From contig JAWWNJ010000006.1 in NCBI GenBank assembly GCA_037176885.1, positions 620,001-684,000 of the forward strand: a stretch of 64,000 nt of DNA, written 5' to 3'. A program made the position numbers and the translations under genes. The notes under the pieces were generated by a model. The model made no database searches. It saw nothing but the letters and a program-made list of their open reading frames with translations, and was not told where the DNA came from. This document shows, piece by piece, positions 57,716-64,000 of the stretch; the first letter of the stretch is position 1, and each line of letters opens with the position of its first letter. This DNA is from Favolaschia claudopus. Lineage: Eukaryota; Basidiomycota; Agaricomycetes; Agaricales; Mycenaceae.

Positions 57716-58809
57716 TCTCTGTACCTTCTTACTGTGCATTACTTTGAATTTGAAGGACCGTCGTCTTGAGGTTCGTTAAAACGAATTGTCGTACACAGCC
57801 GAACACGACAAAACGACCGCAGTAATCAAAGTAACCGCACACCCCCTCCGCAACACGAATTCGTGCGCGGAGGCTGCTGTGCGGTTATTCTGACAGATGC
57901 GCATCGTACGCGTGACAGTGGGTTGCTGATGGGTGGTGAATGCAAACGAGGATGGCGACAACGGGCGTGTGTACTGAGGAGCAATAGCGGCGGCGACGAG
58001 AGCGGTGGGAACCGTCAACGAGGGCGGCGGGCAGCGACGACGAAGACGGTGAGAGGCTGGACCTTGAGCTGACGAAGGGTGTCGGTGCATGGGACGATGT
58101 CGTGTTGGGCAGATCCAGAACTCATTAGCGTAATTTCAGACTGGCAAAACTATTGACACGCACCTTTCACCTTCATAATCACACCCAGAATCGAATTTCC
58201 CAGTTACTTGGTACATTACAGATACAATAAACAAGAGTTGAGGTTGTTGAAGAGGCTCAGTCGAAGAACACGAGAGAAAGCGGCAGCGGAGGACTCGACA
58301 AACGAGTCGAAAACTTGATTCGAGATCAAAGTGCGAGGTGCGAGGTGCGCGGTGCGAGTCGTGAGCCGAAGTAATTTGTACAAGATTGTACATAGGCAAA
58401 TGAGAGGGGGGCTGTCGACGCGGGAAGAGAGAGCTAGAGAGAGGGAGAGTGGAAGAAGAGCTGATTTGCCTTGACAGCTGTCGTTGCGTTGGCGGTGTCC
58501 GGCTCCGGCGTCTCAAACAAAAATATCTTGATTCTCATTCGCCGTGTCCCAAGTCCATTCGGGGCATGTCCCTGAATGGACTAGGGACATGCCGCGATCT
58601 TGAATTCAAGCCGCGGCCAGAATAGGACATAGGAATCAAGATAGATTTTCGATAGAACTCACGCGTCAACGTGAATCAGGTCTTGAGAGTGCGGGAGGGA
58701 ATAGAGACTTGATTCTGAAATTCCCTCCCTTTTTCCTCTTTTTTCTCTCTTTTCTCAACTTGAAAAAACTTGATTTCTCTCTCCCATCCACAGACATGGG
58801 ACATGGGCC
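57716..58809. other. Non-coding right arm of transposon copy 2
   Basis: It matches 51208-52301, including the overlapping inverted repeats at 58552-58593. Confidence 0.6.
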
Positions 58810-58811
58810 AG

Positions 58812-59544
58812 AGATGGCGGGCCGTTCGGGAAGAAGCCCGATAAAAGATAACCCTTATCTCGGCGAGCGTAATAACGATAGGATTTGAATCCAATTCTTC
58901 ATCGTCTGCGTCTGGATGAAGCTATTCAGCCTGCATTTGTCCAGTTTCCGACGAATTCCAAATGCTTTTGCAAAGGTTTATAAGACTACAGTCTTGAGCA
59001 AGTTGAGTCCCGACTGCTCCTACTATCTAACCCCCTTTCACGATACACATACCTCAATTAAAATTTAACAGTGATCTTGACTGGCGTTGAGGCGAGGCTG
59101 TTTCAACTTACGTTGTTTCAATTCCGAATTTGGTCTGTGGCGTTGCAGGGCCGGGCCGCTTGGTTGAGGTATTGGTTATTCGCCGCTATTACTTATCTTG
59201 CCCCGATTCATGTGCGTAACTGGGACTTACTTTATATTTCAGATGGAAGTTGAACCAAAGTTGAACACTGTTGTCAGAACACGTAACCATAATAGTGTGA
59301 TGGTGACTGTGACGAAAGAGTGTGACACATCACGTCACACATGTGACTGTCCCTTTTGTGGAAACTACGAAGAACTGGGAACTTCCATTCGCATTTTTGG
59401 GCTTCACTCTCAAAATATTGGGGCGCGGATCGCTAGATTACTGGACTGCCCATCTCTGAAGCTTTGCCACCAAAAAAATCTTTGTTTTTTGCAGTCACCG
59501 TGGCGCTATCGAGGCTCTATTCGTTTTTGGGCAGCTCCTTCGGG
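58812..59544. other. Intergenic region upstream of the MAU2-like gene
   Basis: No recognisable gene. It joins the right end of the tandem transposon to the cohesin-loader gene, and presumably carries that gene's promoter. A short frame at 59071-59253 has no domain. Confidence 0.5.
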
Positions 59545-62500
59545 ATGGATGATAGCCCTCGTCCACAGAAGAGAGCTCGAACTACACCCCCCAGCGACGA
59601 CTCACCCCGTAAAGCTCCAGAGAATCAACTACATGGTGCCCAGCTTCTTCTCGCGCTACCTTCACTGCTGGTACACCCACCAACCAATGTAGAACATAAA
59701 AGAGCTCTTCACTTGTCTTTACTTGCTCTGAGGCGCTGTCTGGGACTGCAGAATCCCGCTAGGGACGGCAACAAGAATTCGTCGGCAGCGGCAGGAGGAT
59801 CATTGGATCTCTCGCAGCCGGACGAATGTCGTGCGTGGTGCGCACTGGCAGAGATCGGGTTGTGTATAGTGGAGGGCGGGTTTACGGATGAACCATGGGC
59901 GTTTGGGATAGAACATGATATAGAGAAAGCTTTGGGGAAAGCGGTACGTCGCTTCGCTTCGTTTTGTCTCGGCGTCTTCGTGGGAGTTTCTGGAGTGGAC
60001 CAGGACCTGTTGGCAGTTGGAATCGCAGCAGGGGGGCAGAGATCAACGCATATGAGCTACATGTGCTGGTAAAGCACACTAGCAGTGCATCTGGGGTATC
60101 AGCGCGCCTAACAGCGTAGAGAATCGCGTTATCGGCACCCTTTTCGTGTGGTTCAGCTTGTGCCCCCAGTGCTACTCCAGCGGTCGACTGATTAGCGGGC
60201 AGAAACCCGGAGAGCAGCTAATAAGTGCTCTCGTCAAAGCAGCTTTCTTGCTTCAGCATCGAAACATCAAGTTTCCCATGAATTTATCTTCATTTCACGC
60301 TGTTCTTTCCGGGTTGGAGAGTTTGGTTCTCCTAGCAGCCATACCCGACTTGCATCCGGCTCATTGTCTCGTTTTAGTGGAGAAACATGTTTCTGACACC
60401 CTTTTCAGCTTCCAATTGCACAAAAACACCCGTCACTTGCGTCGTACCCCCCATATCTCACCCGCCTATCCGCACGAGCAGCCCCCCACCGAGCGCGGCA
60501 GCTTCTCCGGCCGTCTGCCTCAAATCTTGGTGGATCCGCTATAGCCAATGCCGGTGGCACCACATCATATTACTACACCCACCTCGCATGGGCCGACTAC
60601 TTGCTCCAAGCCATGCTATATCCGACCTCATTCTCACCTCCGGTGACGACCAAGAAGCAGCCCAGGGCCTTTGGCACCCCTGTCAAGGCAGCAGTCACAT
60701 CCACCCGCGAAAAGGAAACTCAGCGCGATCTGGCAGCCATGCGGTCTGCCCTTTCCCCGCTCCTTTCTGCCCCGCATGCCAACGTCGTGCTGCTTGCCCG
60801 AGTCATCGAGCTGCGGGCTTTCATTGCGCTGGGACGGTGGACAGACGTCGGTGCGGCGCTTGAACGCGCAGAGAGCGTTGTGGGGATCGCTTTTACTTCG
60901 CCATCTCCACCAGACCCAACCACGAACCCAGATCCCCCTTTATACACCACCTCTCCCTTTCACGCCGCCCTCGTCGTGCATATCCTGGTTTTGGGCATCG
61001 TGTGGTTCACGTATTCAGCGACGCCAACTTCCGCACCGACTGCAAATGGCGTAGAAGTCGTAGGTAAAGAGGGAGCCAGCAGTTCCCCCGTTTCCGTCCG
61101 CCTTGCCCTTTTGTACACGCTTCTGGATGCGGGGGTGTACAATGGCAAGTGTCGTGCCGCCACAATGCAAGATGGACAGCCGAATGTAGACATGGGGCTG
61201 GAAAGCGAGGGTATTTTGGAGGTATGAGTTTTCACTTTGTATCATTTCTGAGCCATTCTGAGTGATATATAGGTGCCCCTAGACCGGTCAACACCCCCGC
61301 TATACATACGCACAACCCATCCGCGAGTGCTGTATGTACTAGGGTATCTTATCAGCGCGGTAGCGCGGCGTGATTTGGTGAGCTCACTTCCATAGTTCTT
61401 TGACCGTTCTTGCTGACCGCCGATGAAGGTGGGTCGCAAACCCAAACGGAAGACCTTCGTGCTCGAGGGACTCGGTGTTGTTGATCGTGAAGCCCAGCGT
61501 GAGCTGCGACGTGCGTTGCTCCTACTTCGTTTCCATACGTCTTGATGTTCATGACACCATAGTCCCTCGCTGGGCAACTGCGGGCGACGTTCAGGCGGTT
61601 GAGGGGCAGATGGCGAAACTCAAGGCGGATCTGATGTGTGAACTCATTGCTGTCTCCATTATGCGGAGCGAGTTCGACGATGCCGAGCGGGTGCGTCGCC
61701 TTTCTATTCCCTTACAACTCCAAACCGAATTTTCATTCATTTTTCCTGCCAGACACTCGACGCGGTCATCGCCCACGCTCGCAATCACAGCCTATTTGGC
61801 GGCGCCCTTGCCCACCGCATTACCCTCCTCCACGCGCAGCTCGCACACGCACTGGGACGAGCTGCGCGCGCGCGAACATGCTATCGTGTTGCAGCGGCAC
61901 TGGCAGATGACGTAGGCGATACTGCAGGGGCGGTCGCTGCTCGGGCAGGGGAGATTGCTTTATTTGTTGGGATGCGCGCTCGAGCGAAAGCACGCGCCGG
62001 CGGGCGCTCATTAGGTCCGCCGCTAGCGGAGGACATGGAGGCGGAGGGAATGTTCCAGGACAGCGATGACGAGCTAGCTCAGACAGCCAAGGAAGTCGTG
62101 GTTGCGTGCCGCGGGCTTGGGGGCGCGATGCGCGCGGTAGGGGAAGTGCTCGAAGGTGTCCTGACATTGGAGATCTTGAAAGCCAAGTGCGTGTTTCTTT
62201 GCTTTTCGTTCATGGTCATCTCATGTTCCTTCGCGATTATAGACAACATTTCAAGAATGCCCTTGGCTATGCCACAGAGTGTCAAGATAACCATTTGCGG
62301 GCGCTCATCTTGGCACTCATTGCATCGCATTATCTACACACGGCGGGGGAGCAGGCACAAAAGATGCTCGCTACGTGCGAGCAGCTGGCTGCCGGGCTGG
62401 GTGCTCCCGGGAAGAAGGGCAAGGAACGAGCCGATGCGGTGGGCAACGCCCCCCTGCGTTTATGGATTGGCGAACGTTTTCTGGGTCTGTTCTTTTTTCT

Positions 62501-62673
62501 CGTTTCTTCTCCTGACATGCATATTGATCCGGTCCTCCTGTTTTTCAGAAATGCACAAACGTGACGGGCGGGAAGACCTGATCCAGAAACGCGAAGAGGG
62601 CAATGACTTGCTCAGAGGGGCCGTTGTTTCTCTCGGCGTCCGTGGCAGCTCCGAGACAAGGACGCCGCGATGA
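59545..62673 (+). CDS. MAU2: Cohesin loading factor MAU2/SCC4
   Basis: The start MDDSPRPQKRARTTPPSDD at 59545 leads into ENQLHGAQLLLALPSLLVHP and EHKRALHLSLLALRRCLG, then AWCALAEIGLCIVEGGFTDE. Downstream blocks match agaric MAU2: VLYVLGYLISAVARRDLVGR, KLKADLMCELIAVSIMRSEF, HSLFGGALAHRITLLHAQLA, KNALGYATECQDNHLRALIL, MLATCEQLAAGLGAP and GNAPLRLWIGERFL. The family forms a TPR-type superhelix that binds the N-terminus of Scc2/NIPBL and helps load cohesin on chromatin. The exons between about 59944 and 60150 could not be joined convincingly: the expected block after EKALGKA is not obvious. There may be divergence or a small disruption there. The end is TGA at 62671-62673. Confidence 0.8.
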
Positions 62674-62843
62674 ATTTATCCACAGCAGAGAGGGGTCCAC
62701 ATTTCATCTTCTACCCAGCATTTCTTGCTATTCCTCCATTGTAAAGTACATACACTCCAACTACCACTCTTTCTCTCATGCAACGTGTCTGGTCTGTATA
62801 TCTTGACGGACGACGAAAAGTGCGTTTCTGTTCACTTGAGTGA
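62674..62843. other. Short intergenic gap
   Basis: About 170 bp between the MAU2 stop and the tetraspanin start. It must hold both a polyadenylation region and a promoter if the starts are right. Confidence 0.5.
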
Positions 62844-64000
62844 ATGAAAATTGACGACCTCCTCTCGTGTATTAGCGTCGGGGCTCATCGTGAGTTGCAT
62901 GTCTTTGTTTCTGGCGACTCATCTTACGACCTCTACAGTGCCTCTGACGCGCAGTCAACATTGTCCCAAACGGCATCCACTCGCCACATGTTACCCCACA
63001 CTCCACTCGAGCCGCCGCGAGCTCCTTTTGCGTCCCTCAGCACCCCCAGCTCCAGTCGTAGTAATTCTCCAGGCCCGTCCGGCAGCTCAGTTTCGTTGCA
63101 AATCAATTATGTTCCTGTCAAATTCTCTTCTCCCGCAGTACACCAACGCCTCCACGGCAAAGGAAAGGCACCCATAACGAAGCTCGGTGGCGGCGTCGAT
63201 GCATTTCGTGCAGGCGAGTCTCGTATGCCCGCATCTAATGAACGTGATTACGACGGCGTGGACGTACGCGGCAAGTCACGTCGCAAAGCAAAGTGGAATC
63301 GATTCAAATGGGTTCTTGTCTGCTCAAATACAGTTGTATGTATCCTCCCGTCCCACTGATATCCCTTTTCGCTCATATAAATGCAGTATACCTCGGTCGC
63401 CCTCGCGGCGCTTGGCTTCACTCTCACAACCTGGCTGGGTGTACAGACGACGGCGGATGTTGTACGAGTCGGGAACCATGCAGAGCTCATCCTGACAACA
63501 CTTGCGGCATCCACCGCCCTCCTCACCTCACTCATTGGTTGGGCTGGAATCCTCCTCAATAACAGAGGCTTTCTTGCCGTCTACACGTTTCTTCTTTGGA
63601 TTTCCTTCATCTTCCTCGTCATTCCGGGATACATCACATATAAGAAGTTCACCTTCAATCTCGATGGAAAGATCAGCAAGCAATGGTCCCGGGAAATCGG
63701 TGGCCGAGGGCGCCTCCGCATACAGAATCAGCTCAAATGCTGCGGCTTCTTCAATCCCTTTGTGGAGGCCACCTTGAGCACGACTTGCTACTCCCGTAGC
63801 GTTCTTCAAGGATGTAAGGAACCTTATTTGGATCACCAGAAGCGCGTCCTTCAGCTCTGGTTCACCGCCATATTCAGCTGTGTACCAATCACGATTGCGG
63901 CGATTGTCGCTGGACTGCTTTGCTCAAATCATATCACTTATCGCTTCGGCAAAGGCATGATGCCTAAGGCGTACCGTCTGAACGCGGAAAGTATGGCTCA
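62844..64000 (+). CDS. Tetraspanin (Tsp2-like), cut by the window end
   Basis: A long cytosolic N-terminus is rich in Ser and Pro (LSTPSSSRSNSPGPSGSSVS) and ends in a basic patch (GKSRRKAKWNRFKWVLVCSN). A 49-nt intron (about 63338-63386) leads into the membrane part: TSVALAALGFTLTTWLG (TM1), LTTLAASTALLTSLIGWAGI (TM2), FLAVYTFLLWISFIFLVIPG (TM3), a loop with the CCG motif (QLKCCGFFNPF) and further cysteines, then LWFTAIFSCVPITIAAIVAG (TM4). The continuation MMPKAYRLNAESMA reaches the window edge, so the C-terminus is missing. The family organises membrane microdomains; in basidiomycetes Tsp2 forms are common. The ATG at 62844 is tentative; the first residues may belong to an unrecognised intron. 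Confidence 0.85.

Larger units (their letters stand above)
52304..58809 (+). mobile_element. 6506-bp DNA transposon, copy 2 of the tandem pair
   Basis: It is head-to-tail with copy 1, separated only by AG at 52302-52303. Every frame compared between the copies is identical at offset 6508, and I found no base difference in the stretches compared by eye. The right flank reads AGAG directly after the unit, like the left flank of copy 1. Confidence 0.88.

Noticed and set aside
45796..58809. Helitron as explanation for the tandem array
   Set aside because: Tandem copies fit rolling-circle elements, but the ends are inverted repeats and the protein has no HUH Rep or helicase motifs.

Overview
The window is eukaryotic nuclear DNA from a mushroom-forming basidiomycete (Agaricomycetes, probably Agaricales; genus not determinable). 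The evidence is genes broken by many 45-65 nt GT-AG introns, a secreted laccase, an extracellular intradiol-dioxygenase-like protein, a Tsp2-type tetraspanin, and several protein families with agaric-type sequences. There are no operons, Shine-Dalgarno sites or CRISPR arrays. Exon-intron structures below were worked out by eye from reading frame and splice consensus, so gene ends are firmer than every internal junction.

Layout. 0.9-4.0 kb (+): single-EF-hand protein. 4.4-7.2 kb (-): an RNase III-like protein with altered catalytic residues, preceded on the same strand by a large fungal protein of unknown function whose last open frame overlaps it. 7.9-11.1 kb: a complete but pol-less Ty1/copia element (identical 245-bp LTRs, GTTTG target duplication). 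12.1-14.8 kb (+): F-box protein. 16.3-17.6 kb (+): intradiol-dioxygenase-like secreted protein. 17.9-19.0 kb (+): fungal protein with a coiled-coil stretch. 19.1-23.6 kb (-): P2C-type (Na,K-ATPase-like) P-type ATPase. 23.6-27.7 kb: gene-poor. 27.7-31.2 kb (-): laccase carrying a 530-bp MITE in an intron. 31.7-37.3 kb (+): near-full-length young copia element with 212-bp LTRs, inserted 0.55 kb upstream of the laccase start. 39.4-45.7 kb (-): MFS sugar transporter with a 3.4-kb intron filled by a degenerate inverted-repeat DNA element. 45.8-58.8 kb: two head-to-tail copies of a 6506-bp DNA transposon, apparently identical; the first ends about 130 bp upstream of the transporter start codon. 59.5-62.7 kb (+): cohesin loader MAU2/SCC4. 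62.8 kb to the end (+): tetraspanin, cut by the window edge.

The host genes are unrelated housekeeping and secreted-enzyme genes and do not form a metabolic cluster. The most interesting material is mobile: (i) the tandem transposon pair, whose ~1,500-residue product combines a zinc-ribbon-like region, a DDE/RNase H-like transposase split by a 3'-5' exonuclease-like domain, and a Cys-rich tail; (ii) three regularly spaced 51-nt, same-phase intron-like segments in the integrase-RT linker of the copia element, one carrying the only in-frame stop in that reading frame; (iii) both copia elements with primer sites matching the initiator tRNA-Met anticodon arm; and (iv) transposons lodged inside introns of laccase and sugar-transporter genes that otherwise read as intact.
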